In this document: positions 37,830-46,570 of the stretch, in pieces
Layout: the number at the start of each line of letters is the position of its first letter
How positions within the stretch are numbered: position 1 is the stretch's first letter
NCBI GenBank assembly: GCA_022447185.1
Contig: JAKVAY010000044.1
Span: 46,731 to 110,730 of the forward strand
Source of the DNA: Fuerstiella sp.
GTDB taxonomy: Bacteria; Planctomycetota; Planctomycetia; Planctomycetales; Planctomycetaceae
Length of the DNA: 64,000 nucleotides
Direction of reading: 5' to 3'
Notes under the pieces: model-generated
The model's input: only the letters and a program-made list of their open reading frames with translations
What the model was told of the DNA's origin: nothing
Databases searched by the model: none
Translations under genes and position numbers: made by a program

Positions 37830-38812
37830 CGACACAACTGAAGAATCAGTCGAAAATGCTCAGAACCCTGAAACATCGAAGCCGTCCTCACAGCGAGACC
37901 AGGAACCGCAGGTCATCCCGATCTGCCGGTGAAATCAGGATGGCTCCACCGGCAGGTAGAGCTTCGGTACATTGGTGCATAGCTTCATTGGCACTGTCAA
38001 AACCTGCGAGTAATTTTGGATAATTCGACGTCTTTTCTGGTGGCCGGAATGATCTGCTCGAAATATTGACAATCACAACGAACCACCCACCAGATTCTGC
38101 TGCAAGTAAATATGGCTAAACGGCCAGGTGAATGTTCCACTACTAACGAGAGCCGGATTGTGGAACACTGTTGTTGCCCCCTGGCGTTTTCTCAATAGGG
38201 TTAGACCATCAATTTCAGAGCGTACGGGCTGATCTGCGCGGCGTTCATGGTACCGAAAGCGGCATTTTGTATTGGCGACGTTTGAAATTGGCCACCAGGT
38301 TTCAGTTATTGCAAAGCGCCAAATCAACCGTATTTCCTCAGATGAGTGCCTTGCGTTCGTATGCGTACGCGAAATAATGTGGCCAGCGGCATCCGGCTTT
38401 TTGCGGGCATGCGATGCTGCCTCCAATTGCGGTGGGTCCAGCCAAACCGGGTCAGGTCAGAAATGAAGCAGCCCTGCGGTCTTCGGTTCTCAGGTGCATG
38501 CGGAGGTAGCGTCGCGTTCCCGCATGTTTTTTGAGACCTGTTGTCAGATTGTGTCTCAATGTCTGAGTGCCCTGTGCCTGTCGATCCGGCGTTCTCACTG
38601 AAACATCATGACGTGTTCCGAGGTCTCCCAATTGTGCGGCTTGGCGTGTTGCAGTCCGCCACGGCAGCTGATGAATCCCCTGATCGCCTGGCCTTTTCGC
38701 TAATCTCTGCACGTCAGATGTCGCATCCCTGTTGTGACAGACCGCAAAAAAATGATCCGGTCCATACGTTTGATGGGTCATATCAGCGAGCCGATATTGG
38801 ATACAGAAAGAT
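37830..38812. other. 983-base region with short orphan frames
   Basis: No full-length gene. On the minus strand a 62-codon frame (37888-38076, listed separately) looks protein-like; frames at 38073-38426 and 38452-38823 (minus) are basic and low in recognisable character. A hairpin TTGAGAC/GTCTCAA (38531-38537 and 38553-38559) lies in the second half. It could be a decayed gene region. Confidence 0.4.
37888..38076 (-). CDS. short hypothetical frame, possibly a gene remnant
   Basis: A 62-codon frame starting with GTG. Its content (SNYPKLLAGFDSANEAMHQC, then ALPAGGAILISPADRDDLRF) is more protein-like than the surrounding frames, with a plausible strand-turn-helix order, but there is no clear ribosome-binding site and no recognised family. 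It may be a small cytoplasmic protein or the surviving piece of a larger gene. Confidence 0.3.
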   Translation of the reverse strand: MIVNISSRSFRPPEKTSNYPKLLAGFDSANEAMHQCTEALPAGGAILISPADRDDLRFLVSL

Positions 38813-40972
38813 ATGACCGCCAACGATCAAGAATCCGACGATACTCAGGAAGATCAACCCGGTTCCGATCAGTTGGACTCCAATTCAGCTGATGAGGCCG
38901 GTTCTTCCGGAAAGAGCAGTTCAGATTCGACGAATGAATCCCGTCCAGGTCGTGGATTCGGCACGATGCCATTGTTGATTATAGCCGGGCTGCTGATGCT
39001 GATGTGGTTCCTGTTTGATTCACCAACGAACCACGGAACCAGTGTTCCACACAACTTCTTTCGCACCCAGCTGCTCGATGGCAACGTGAAGTCGCTGAAG
39101 GTCTACCATATGGCTCATGGTGACGTGTTTACCGGAAAATGGTTGAGCCTGCCCAATGAGTCTGAAAAACCGGAATCGATCACTGGAAAGTTGCAAATTG
39201 ACTTTAACACCACACCCCTTCCAGGCTGGGAGGAGGACAGCGAGCTGCGGGATGCGCTCTACAAGATTGAACCGTTAGCAGTTAAGCACACGGAAATGAC
39301 GGTCGGCATGCAGGTGTTGGTCTATCTGGGTTTCAGCATGCTGTTGCTGGTGGTCATTTGGTTCGTGCTCCGCCGCTCCAGTGATCCGTTTGGTGGTGGC
39401 GGGATGATGGGTTCTTTCATCCGCAGCCCTGCAAGGAGATTTGAAAAAGATGAAAAATCCGCCAACTTTGACGACGTTGCCGGTCTGAAGTCCGCCAAGC
39501 AGGATCTTGAAGAAGTTGTACAGTTTTTAAAGAAGCCGGAGGATTTTACGCGACTGGGTGCCACGATTCCTCGCGGAGTATTGCTGGTGGGGCCACCGGG
39601 AACGGGCAAAACACTGCTGGCCCGTGCGACGGCAGGAGAGGCCGAAGTTCCGTTCTTCGCAGTGAACGGTTCTGAATTCATTCAGATGTTCGTCGGTGTT
39701 GGTGCGACGCGCGTACGTGATCTGTTCAAAACTGCCCGCGAACATGCACCATGCATCATCTTTATTGATGAAATCGATGCCGTGGGGCGAGTTCGAGGTG
39801 CTGGCGTTGGTGGTGGTCATGATGAACGTGAGCAAACACTGAATCAAATCCTCAGTGAAATGGACGGTTTCAGCCAGACGGAATCCATCATTGTCCTGGC
39901 AGCAACGAATCGTCAGGATGTCCTGGATCCTGCCTTGCTGCGCCCGGGGCGCTTCGATCGGCATGTCACCGTGGATTTACCTGTCAGGGAAGGACGACTG
40001 GGAATTCTGAAAGTCCATACTCGCAAAGTTCCGCTGGACGAAGATGTTCGTCTGAATGCACTGGCTCAGTCTACTATTGGCTACTCCGGAGCTGAGCTGC
40101 AGAAACTTGTCAATGAAGCTGCCCTGAAAGCTGCCCGTGATGGCAAACGAAGAGTCTCCATGGACGAATTTCTCTTTGCCCAGGATCTCGTGATGATGGG
40201 GGCCATGCGGGAAGAACAACTGGATGAAACTGAAAAAAAACTGACAGCGTGGCACGAAGCCGGACATGCGGTATTGGCATGGTTCCAGGAAGGAATGGAC
40301 GTCGTCCACAAAGTTACAATCATTCCACGTGGGCGAGCTCTTGGCGTCACGCAGCTGATGCCGGAGAAAGAGATCTACAACGTTGGCGAAACGATTCTCC
40401 GCAAACGACTCGTGATGATGCTTGGAGGACGTGCGGCGGAGAAGCTGGTGTTCGACGAAGTTTCGGCAGGTGCGGAAAACGACATCGAACGGGCAACCAG
40501 CGTGGCTCGTAAAATGGTCGCCAGTTGGGGCATGTCCGAAACGGTTGGGCCGGTTTCGTTTAAGCAGTCTGAAGAGCACCCATTCCTTGGAAAGGAAATG
40601 CATACCTATCGGGAATTCAGTGAAGAAACGGCCCGCATCATCGATATAGAGGTTCAGCGGATCATGAATTCAACTCATGAACGGGCCGTTGAGTTGTTAA
40701 CACTCCATCGTGCCGAACTGGATGCACTGGCGAATGCACTGCTTGAGCATGAACACATAGAACGCACACAAATTCGTGAACTGTTGGGGCCCCGTCCTGG
40801 GGAAACAGACGATCCATCGATAATTCAGGATGAAAAGTCACACGAACAGTCGTCGGAAGACGGTGCCGTCACCGAACAGACGGCAGACCAGAACGTGCAA
40901 CAGCGGACTCACTCCGGACCGATTCAGTATTCCGGCATCCCCAAGGCCGGGACGAACGGATCCAGTTGCTGA
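38813..40972 (+). CDS. ftsH: ATP-dependent zinc metalloprotease FtsH
   Basis: Membrane-bound AAA+ protease that unfolds and degrades membrane and regulatory proteins, 719 residues. An unusually long acidic, Ser/Asp-rich N-terminal extension (about 45 residues) precedes TM1 ([17 protein letters not shown]), a periplasmic domain and TM2 ([20 protein letters not shown]). The AAA domain has Walker A GPPGTGKT (about 259-266), Walker [13 protein letters not shown] and the arginine finger region RPGRFDRHV. The protease domain has the zinc motif HEAGH (481-485) and the third ligand Asp in [12 protein letters not shown] Ser/Gln-rich tail ends the protein. Planctomycetes usually carry several ftsH paralogues, so this need not be the sole copy. 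Confidence 0.96.
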   Translation: MTANDQESDDTQEDQPGSDQLDSNSADEAGSSGKSSSDSTNESRPGRGFGTMPLLIIAGLLMLMWFLFDSPTNHGTSVPHNFFRTQLLDGNVKSLKVYHMAHGDVFTGKWLSLPNESEKPESITGKLQIDFNTTPLPGWEEDSELRDALYKIEPLAVKHTEMTVGMQVLVYLGFSMLLLVVIWFVLRRSSDPFGGGGMMGSFIRSPARRFEKDEKSANFDDVAGLKSAKQDLEEVVQFLKKPEDFTRLGATIPRGVLLVGPPGTGKTLLARATAGEAEVPFFAVNGSEFIQMFVGVGATRVRDLFKTAREHAPCIIFIDEIDAVGRVRGAGVGGGHDEREQTLNQILSEMDGFSQTESIIVLAATNRQDVLDPALLRPGRFDRHVTVDLPVREGRLGILKVHTRKVPLDEDVRLNALAQSTIGYSGAELQKLVNEAALKAARDGKRRVSMDEFLFAQDLVMMGAMREEQLDETEKKLTAWHEAGHAVLAWFQEGMDVVHKVTIIPRGRALGVTQLMPEKEIYNVGETILRKRLVMMLGGRAAEKLVFDEVSAGAENDIERATSVARKMVASWGMSETVGPVSFKQSEEHPFLGKEMHTYREFSEETARIIDIEVQRIMNSTHERAVELLTLHRAELDALANALLEHEHIERTQIRELLGPRPGETDDPSIIQDEKSHEQSSEDGAVTEQTADQNVQQRTHSGPIQYSGIPKAGTNGSSC

Positions 40973-40978
40973 AAGTGT

Positions 40979-41003
40979 CGGAGCTGAATTTTCCTGAGCT
41001 CCG
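40979..41003. terminator. hairpin after ftsH, possible terminator
   Basis: CGGAGCT (40979-40985) and AGCTCCG (40997-41003) form a perfect 7-bp stem with an eleven-base loop directly after the ftsH stop and between converging genes. It lacks a T-run, so factor-independent termination is uncertain. Confidence 0.35.
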
Positions 41004-41149
41004 GAAACATACTCTCTCAGGACTGCTCGATCACTGAAAAGCGTAACGTTGTCTGGTGGTACCGAAGGAGTAGCGGACGTCGCACCGCAACAGTTCAATT
41101 CGGGGACCACATTCAAAACAAATGTCGGAATGGTGTTTCAAACGTCCGG

Positions 41150-41992
41150 TTAACCCGACTCAGGACGCCAGAACGGCGCTTCACCTCGGATCGTCACACG
41201 CAGACCACGACGACGGTTTGGATAGTAGTCCCACAGCGCGTGGTGCTGGCTACAGCGATTGTCCCAAAATGCCACCGAACCGGGCCGCCAGTGGAAACGG
41301 CACTGGATTTCCGGCTGCTCGACCTGCCGAAACAGCAATTGAAGTACCGCATCACTCTCCTGCCGGGGCAGCTCAACGATGCGAGTCGTGAATGTCCGGT
41401 TGACAAACAGAGCCTTTCGACCACTGACCGGATGTGTTCGTACGACCGGATGCTCAGCTCGTGGATAGGTCTCACTCTCCGGCTGCACATCCCCGTAGCC
41501 ACCGCGATAGACGTGTTCACCGTCGTGTACCGCACTCAACCCCTCAAGAAACTGCTGCATCGGTGCAGACAACCTGTCAAAGGCCGCGTACATGCTCGCA
41601 AACAATGTGTCGCCACCTGAAGGCGGTGTTTCAAGCATGTGAAGAATAGTTCCCAGTGGCGGCTCTGGGCCGCAGGAAACATCCGAATGCCAGTCCTCTC
41701 CAGCAATACGTTTGGTGTTTTTGTCGACGAAAATCTCCATGATTTCCGGATGCCCTTCAAGGAGTCTGGGCCATGCAGGATGGAAATGCAGTTCACCAAA
41801 ACAGCGTCCCATTGCCTTGTGCTGCTCAGGCGTCAACTGCTGGTCCCGGAAAAACAGTACACAGTACTCAGCGAGCGCCGTGGTGAGGATGTCTGTCGCA
41901 CGCTCATCCAGAGGTTGAGACAGGTTGATTCCCTGTACCTCGGCTCCGCAATGTGGCGTCAATCTTTTGAACTCGGGTGTCTGCGACTTCAT
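41150..41992 (-). CDS. TauD/TfdA family Fe(II)/2-oxoglutarate dioxygenase
   Basis: A 280-residue cytoplasmic dioxygenase that would couple oxidation of a small substrate (taurine, chlorophenoxyacetate or another acid in known members) to 2-oxoglutarate decarboxylation. The start of the fold is FKRLTPHCGAEVQGINLSQP; the iron ligands are His and Asp in EDWHSDVS and the distal His in NRCSQHHALWDYY; the 2-oxoglutarate Arg is in RRGLRVTIRGE. ATG 41992 puts the conserved N terminus at residue 7; ATG 42046 would add 18 residues. No sulfonate or herbicide transport genes adjoin, so the substrate cannot be assigned. Confidence 0.92.
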   Translation of the reverse strand: MKSQTPEFKRLTPHCGAEVQGINLSQPLDERATDILTTALAEYCVLFFRDQQLTPEQHKAMGRCFGELHFHPAWPRLLEGHPEIMEIFVDKNTKRIAGEDWHSDVSCGPEPPLGTILHMLETPPSGGDTLFASMYAAFDRLSAPMQQFLEGLSAVHDGEHVYRGGYGDVQPESETYPRAEHPVVRTHPVSGRKALFVNRTFTTRIVELPRQESDAVLQLLFRQVEQPEIQCRFHWRPGSVAFWDNRCSQHHALWDYYPNRRRGLRVTIRGEAPFWRPESG

Positions 41993-42351
41993 AGTGCTGT
42001 TGCTGACCCGAAACGGTAGACCAGGCCCTGTGGTGGTTCCGGTCATATCACTGATCGCTGCAACCGGAGTCCGAAGAGTATAGTTGAATTGTCATACTCT
42101 CACCAAATCTGAGACTGGGTTTCTAAAGGGACCGGACACATTAAGGCAACAGGATCAGCGTTCAGTTCCGGTTCCGCTTCGTGAATGGTTCTGGCGGGAG
42201 CTTCGGTGGCACCGGGCATTTCGATTGACGGATGTCCAGAGACTTTCAGTTTCGGATCTTCTTCAAACTGTGAATGAGCAATCCGGCTTAAGCTTGCTGA
42301 CGTCTGTGTGGTTTCGGACCGCCTTTCTCAGGGTGATTGTTTCACTGGCTG
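41993..42351. other. 359-base intergenic region with a doubtful small frame
   Basis: A plus-strand frame with a TTG start (42084-42386, 100 codons) covers most of it and overlaps the end of the DUF1080 gene; it has no ribosome-binding site and no recognised family, so it is not called. Otherwise it is the leader of the dioxygenase gene. Confidence 0.4.
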
Positions 42352-43143
42352 TCAATCTTCATCAGCAGGCGCGACGTCAGCCTTAGCAGGCAGAGTAAAT
42401 GGTGCACTTACTCGGTGTCCCTGTGGTGGAACGAGCTCCCGAACCCAGATGTTGCGATACCGAACTGCATCGTGATGGTTCTGCAACATAATCGGTCCCT
42501 TGTCCGCGTGTGCGACGTAATGCGGCGCTTCGAGATAAGCCGTTGGTCCCAGGAGTTCAAAATGATGCTGTACGAGTATTCCATTGTGCAGCACCGTTAA
42601 ATAGGCAGGTTTTATGAGTTCACCATTCGTCGCAAATTCGGGCGTCTTGAAAAAAATGTCGTAAGTGTTCCATTTTCCAGGCCGGCGCATGGCATTAGCC
42701 ATTGGTGGCGTCTGTTTGTAGACAGAGCCCGCCTGACCGTCGAAATAAGTCAGGTTTTTATAGGAATCAAGAATCTGAACTTCATACAGACCCATCAGAA
42801 ACACGCCGCTGTTACCACGTCCCTGGCCGTCACCTTCAATTGTCTTCGGTGCTGCCCATTCAAGATGCAGCTGGATATCGGCGAAACTTCGCTTTGTTGA
42901 AATGTTGATCTTTTCCGGGATCGCCACACCATCTTCGACCACCCACTGATCTCCGTTGTCCCATTCCGAAAGAGTGGTACCGTCAAACAACACAATGGCA
43001 TCTGACGGAGCGTCGCTGTTACGGTGTCCAGGCGAAACGACAGGCGGTTCCTGCCAGTCCACTCCGCTTTTCCACTCTTGAGCGGGCGTGACGACACCGA
43101 ACAGCATGGCCACGGCGCCCGCAAAAAACATTTTGAATGTCAT
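42352..43143 (-). CDS. exported DUF1080 protein (3-keto-disaccharide hydrolase-like)
   Basis: A 263-residue secreted protein with a signal peptide (FKMFFAGAVAMLFGVVTPAQ). The DUF1080 concanavalin-like jelly roll is recognisable: IVLFDGTTLSEWDNGDQW, ISTKRSFADIQLHLEW, GRGNSGVFLMGLYEVQILDS, GKWNTYDIFFKTP and the C-terminal GPIMLQNHHDAVRYRNIWVRE. The domain has been renamed 3-keto-disaccharide hydrolase for members that act on oxidised glycosides, which would fit with the Gfo/Idh/MocA oxidoreductases of the window, but a direct link is inference. A GGGGAGA sequence lies just before ATG 43143. Confidence 0.9.
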   Translation of the reverse strand: MTFKMFFAGAVAMLFGVVTPAQEWKSGVDWQEPPVVSPGHRNSDAPSDAIVLFDGTTLSEWDNGDQWVVEDGVAIPEKINISTKRSFADIQLHLEWAAPKTIEGDGQGRGNSGVFLMGLYEVQILDSYKNLTYFDGQAGSVYKQTPPMANAMRRPGKWNTYDIFFKTPEFATNGELIKPAYLTVLHNGILVQHHFELLGPTAYLEAPHYVAHADKGPIMLQNHHDAVRYRNIWVRELVPPQGHRVSAPFTLPAKADVAPADED

Positions 43144-43467
43144 GAGTCTCTCCCCGGCAGTTTCCACGGAATTCGGCAAGTTGCGTATGAGCCGTCCGAA
43201 ACATTGTTAACGGAACAAAAGATTATCGTGCCGTAGCCAGGGGACAGATGCAAATTTATCCTGGGAGGATCTTGATGTTCTGAGCTTCCTGTTTTGTGTT
43301 GCTCCGGGTGCAGACCAGTGATTGGTACAACCGGATCGCAAATCTGTCGTTGAGCAGGTGCGAATGTGAGACGAGAACTCGATTTTCCGAGTGCGCAGCA
43401 AAAAAGACCTTATCGATTCCGTATCGAAAAGGTCTTTTGCAATGTCAGCTGCGATCAATTCCGAGGC
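43144..43467. other. 324-base intergenic region with a terminator
   Basis: Leader of the DUF1080 gene on one side and the terminator of the upstream lipoprotein gene (43398-43440) on the other. No gene seen. Confidence 0.5.
43398..43440 (-). terminator. intrinsic terminator of the small lipoprotein gene
   Basis: A long near-perfect hairpin: arms GCAAAAAAGACCTT and AAGGTCTTTTGC, with a second stem TCGAT/ATCGA inside around a five-base loop. On the minus strand the last arm runs into six T, about 28 bases after the stop at 43468. The A-run on the opposite arm makes it potentially bidirectional. Confidence 0.85.
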
Positions 43468-43746
43468 TTACTGCTTGAAGAAGTCAGTCGGGCCCCGAAA
43501 GGTGTAATAAGGATACTGAACAATTCCGGCCTGAGACGGTGATGGTGGATACATCAGGTTCTCTGGTGCATTGACAGTGAACGAATTCCGATGGACTGGG
43601 TGAAACGGAAGGTTAATCCGCTGACTATGATTGCTTGGGTGAACTGACGGGCTCTGGGCACGCGTCAACGGAGAATTGTTTACGCATCCGACTGCGGAAA
43701 ATCCGAGTGCCCCCGAGAGTAGCAGCATTGTGAGTCGCTGAGACAT
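43468..43746 (-). CDS. small lipoprotein with YYTFRGPTDFF C-terminal motif
   Basis: A 92-residue exported protein from ATG 43746, selected because GGAGGA lies a few bases upstream; a 50-residue longer reading from 43896 lacks signal features. The signal LTMLLLSGALGFSAVGC ends in a lipobox (SAVGC). The mature part is short, Pro/His/Ser-rich and disordered-looking, and closes with IVQYPYYTFRGPTDFF, a tail I associate with small planctomycete lipoproteins. It is a monocistronic gene closed by a strong terminator, which suggests high expression. Function unknown. Confidence 0.8.
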   Translation of the reverse strand: MSQRLTMLLLSGALGFSAVGCVNNSPLTRAQSPSVHPSNHSQRINLPFHPVHRNSFTVNAPENLMYPPSPSQAGIVQYPYYTFRGPTDFFKQ

Positions 43747-44107
43747 ATCATCCTCCTGAAAACCCAACGTCAGGACTTTTCGATCGGCGTCGCTAAACGG
43801 CAGCCTGACGGATTGAGACGCAATTGCTGAGAACCGTTGATTATCGTTATCGGCAAAAGAACCTGTGAAATGTGCATAATCCCTGCAAATCAACAAGATG
43901 GTGAAACAGGTAGTTTGAGTGATCTTGCGTAAAACGGATCAGGCTCCTAGAGTGCACTCAGCGGGCGGTCGCCGTGTGTTTTGGCGGCGTCCCCCTTAAA
44001 GTCGGTCATTAAAACAAGTTATGTCAATGTCTTGTGGCAGACATTTTGCATCGCAGCAGGCAGTTCGACTCAACGAATCGACTGAGTGAAAAGAAGGACA
44101 AGGAACT
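43747..44107. other. 361-base divergent intergenic region
   Basis: Contains the leaders of the small lipoprotein (minus) and the TIM-barrel gene (plus). A possible minus-strand promoter (TTCACC, 18 bases, GATTAT) near 43870-43900 is too weak to call. Nothing else seen. Confidence 0.35.
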
Positions 44108-44848
44108 GTGCAGATCGCTGGATCAACCCGCAGTCTCTGGGAGATGTCGCCTGGGCAGGCGTGCTCGCAATTGCAGGATCTGGGCTTCGACAAATGTGAG
44201 TTGTGGCTGAATGACAGTTATGATCAGCTCAAAGTCTCCGATGTTGTTTCAAACGCAGACAGTGTGATTAGTGAGTTACGTGAGTCCAGTCGTGTCAGTC
44301 CCGTTGCAATCTTTGTCGATCAGGAGGTCAGTTCGGCAGAATTCCGAAAGGTCGTTGATTTTTCGCGTGCTCTGCGAATCGCACAGATGACGATCGAGGC
44401 GTCGCCGCTGGGAACCCCTTTCAACACTGAAATCGATCGTCTGCGTGAACGTCACCACATTTGTCATGAGGCCGGAATCCGACTGTCGATTTTGACCCGA
44501 CGTGGCTTGCTGACAGAGGATCCACTCACTGCGACAGAACTGTGCCAGTCCGTTAAGGGACTGGGTATCACACTGGACCCCACCTGTTACATTTTTCGTC
44601 CGGAACAGGTCTCCTGGGATATGGTATTTGACCACACCCTGCATTGTCATTTGCGGGATTCATCGAGCAGTCAGGCTCAGGTATCGTGTGGATTGGGAGA
44701 CGCCGATTTCAATCGTATTACGGCAACACTTCAGAATATCGATTTCGATCGATCGCTCTGTGTTGACCTGTTACCGCAGACAATGTCCGGCGAAGAAAGA
44801 CTGCTGGAACTGCGAAAGCTGCGACTTCTTTTGGAATCCATGCTGTAG
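44108..44848 (+). CDS. TIM-barrel protein, sugar phosphate isomerase/epimerase-like
   Basis: A 246-residue protein resembling the xylose isomerase-like TIM-barrel family (AP endonuclease family 2 fold), with successive strands seen in FDKCELWLNDS, SPVAIFVDQEV, RIAQMTIEAS, AGIRLSILTRRG, GLGITLDPTCYIF, HTLHCHLRDSS and RSLCVDLLP. Metal-binding residues of true isomerases are only partly matched (Glu in the third strand region, Asp in LDPT, His in HCHLRD), so activity is uncertain. Start is GTG 44108 with AAGGA upstream. It is alone on its strand between the lipoprotein and the convergent sigma-54 activator. Confidence 0.65.
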   Translation: MQIAGSTRSLWEMSPGQACSQLQDLGFDKCELWLNDSYDQLKVSDVVSNADSVISELRESSRVSPVAIFVDQEVSSAEFRKVVDFSRALRIAQMTIEASPLGTPFNTEIDRLRERHHICHEAGIRLSILTRRGLLTEDPLTATELCQSVKGLGITLDPTCYIFRPEQVSWDMVFDHTLHCHLRDSSSSQAQVSCGLGDADFNRITATLQNIDFDRSLCVDLLPQTMSGEERLLELRKLRLLLESML

Positions 44849-45181
44849 GATGCAGTGTCCTCAGACGCAAGTTCAACTGTCTGATCTGTCACCTGGATCC
44901 TGAAATTCGTCTGGAACGGTGGACAGTGCATTGTCGGCTGACATTCGTGTCTCGTAGGCTTTGTGTCGGTTGGATCCAGACAAAGTCACACAGACGCATC
45001 ACCCGGCCGACATCGAGGCCATCTGTAAGCAGGAGGAGTTGTTTTTTCGTACAGCGGACTGTGAGTGTAATCTCACAGAAGCTTCCGATTGACGAAGTCG
45101 GGTTACTGACAACGATGTTTTCTCGGACGCATGGTGAGACCTTAAATCAGTATCTGATTCGCTCCCGCCATAATTCACTTT
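44849..45181. other. 333-base convergent intergenic region
   Basis: A short stem TCAGAC/GTCTGA near 44878-44901 follows the TIM-barrel stop. The frame at 44926-45243 (plus) runs into the opposing gene and has no protein character. Nothing else seen. Confidence 0.35.
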
Positions 45182-46222
45182 TCAACGTGCTTCCTCGTGA
45201 AGTTTGTGTTCCTCAATTTTTTTGTGCAGCGTATTTCGATTAATTCCCAAACGTGTGGCAGTGCGCGTCTGGACTCCCTGGCACTGTCGCAAAACCTGGA
45301 GTATCACCTCACGCTCCACACGGCTCACCGCGGCACTGTAGAGTTGACCGGAATCCTTCCCTGCCTCCGCGACAGTGCGGCTGACCAGTTCCGTACAGAG
45401 TGACTCAATCGAACCAGCCTGGACACGCGCCGTTCGCACCGGAGGCACGCCACGAACGTGTTCCGGCAGGTCATCTGCATCAACAGATTCTCCATTCGAA
45501 AGTACCAGTGCCCGTTCTACATAATTTTGTAGTTCGCGAACGTTACCTGGCCAGTCGTATCTCGACATGAACTCAAGTGCCGCAGCCGAAAACTGTATTG
45601 GTCCCTGACCGTTTGCGACTGCGAAGCTTTCCACGAAAAAATTCACAAGAGCTTCGATATCTTCCGCCCGATCTCGAAGTGGTGGCAGATCAATCGGGAT
45701 AACGTTTAGGCGATAATAGAGATCGTCTCGAAATCGACCTGCTGAGATTTCGTCCGGTAAATCAGTATTCGTGGCAGCGACAACTCGGCAGTCAACCTGA
45801 ATAGTCCGCGTGTCACCGACGCGTTCGAACTCGTGTTCCTGAAGAACACGCAGTAGCTTGACCTGTAACTGATAGCTGATCGAATTGATCTCATCCAGAA
45901 ACACTGTCCCGCCGTGTGCCGCCTCAAATCGACCAGTGCGATTTTCATGGGCACTCGTGAACGCTCCTTTGATGTGACCGAACAATTCGCTCTCAAGCAG
46001 ACTTTCCGAAAGGGCACCACAATTCACTCGCACAAATGGTCCTGTTGCACGAGGACTCAATTCGTGGAGGGCCCTTGCGACCAGTTCCTTTCCCGTGCCG
46101 GTTTCACCGGTCAACAGTACAGTTGCATTGGAAGGGGCGGCTTTCCGCGTGATGCGGTACACGGCCTGCATGGCCGGTCCGTGTCCGATCAGTCCTTCGA
46201 TAAGATTCTTCTCTGAGGCCAT
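45182..46222 (-). CDS. sigma-54-dependent activator without receiver domain
   Basis: A 346-residue enhancer-binding protein made of the AAA+ domain almost from its first residue ([19 protein letters not shown]) and a Fis-type helix-turn-helix. Walker A is [16 protein letters not shown]; the sigma-54 loop is [13 protein letters not shown] (GAFTSA instead of GAFTGA); Walker B is [10 protein letters not shown]; sensor and finger regions follow ([32 protein letters not shown]). The C-terminal DNA-binding helix pair is [21 protein letters not shown]. With no sensory domain, activity is presumably set by expression or a partner protein. Start is ATG 46222; a longer reading from 46363 crosses the promoter and is rejected. 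Confidence 0.92.
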   Translation of the reverse strand: MASEKNLIEGLIGHGPAMQAVYRITRKAAPSNATVLLTGETGTGKELVARALHELSPRATGPFVRVNCGALSESLLESELFGHIKGAFTSAHENRTGRFEAAHGGTVFLDEINSISYQLQVKLLRVLQEHEFERVGDTRTIQVDCRVVAATNTDLPDEISAGRFRDDLYYRLNVIPIDLPPLRDRAEDIEALVNFFVESFAVANGQGPIQFSAAALEFMSRYDWPGNVRELQNYVERALVLSNGESVDADDLPEHVRGVPPVRTARVQAGSIESLCTELVSRTVAEAGKDSGQLYSAAVSRVEREVILQVLRQCQGVQTRTATRLGINRNTLHKKIEEHKLHEEAR

Positions 46223-46570
46223 GGTGCACTGAAAGCTCACAAAACATTTGCCGGTATTTCGTGCAACCAGTGCAAAACGTGTGCACATGGAATGACAATA
46301 TAGCCCCATTATAGGGGACAAATCCCTGAATTGTGACGTCTCCGCGTGCAGATGTCTCAGCAAAGCTTGTTTTCTCAGCAGTGAGCCTGGAAACCGCGCG
46401 TTTGGGACGCGATTCAGTGATTTGTCTGGCTGTTTCAGACATTATGGCGAGGTTAATGGGAAGTTACGTGTCACGCAGAGGACATAAATCCCCAGTATCC
46501 TCCCTGATTCAGCGATCAAACCAGGAGTTTCCCCTCCCTGGACCGCCTGTCTGTCTCACAGTACTTTCGC
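46223..46570. other. 348-base intergenic region between minus-strand genes
   Basis: Leader and promoter of the sigma-54 activator (listed separately) plus a featureless stretch after the polyprenyl synthetase gene. Three GTGCA motifs (46261, 46270, 46281) lie in the activator leader. Confidence 0.5.
46308..46337 (-). promoter_or_regulatory. sigma-70-type promoter of the sigma-54 activator gene
   Basis: On the minus strand GTCACA (46337-46332), an 18-base spacer and a perfect TATAAT (46313-46308). The -10 hexamer is flanked by CCCC and GGGG, giving the inverted repeat CCCC-six bases-GGGG (46304-46317). The transcript would start near 46301 with a leader of about 79 bases. Confidence 0.5.

Noticed and set aside
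38452..38823. Basic 123-codon minus-strand frame as a transposase remnant
   Set aside because: No DDE/HTH motifs, terminal inverted repeats or target-site duplication were visible.
42084..42386. 100-codon frame with TTG start
   Set aside because: No ribosome-binding site, overlaps the DUF1080 gene end and matches no family I know.
45182..46363. Longer start for the second sigma-54 activator
   Set aside because: The extra 47 residues cross a good promoter and lack domain character.
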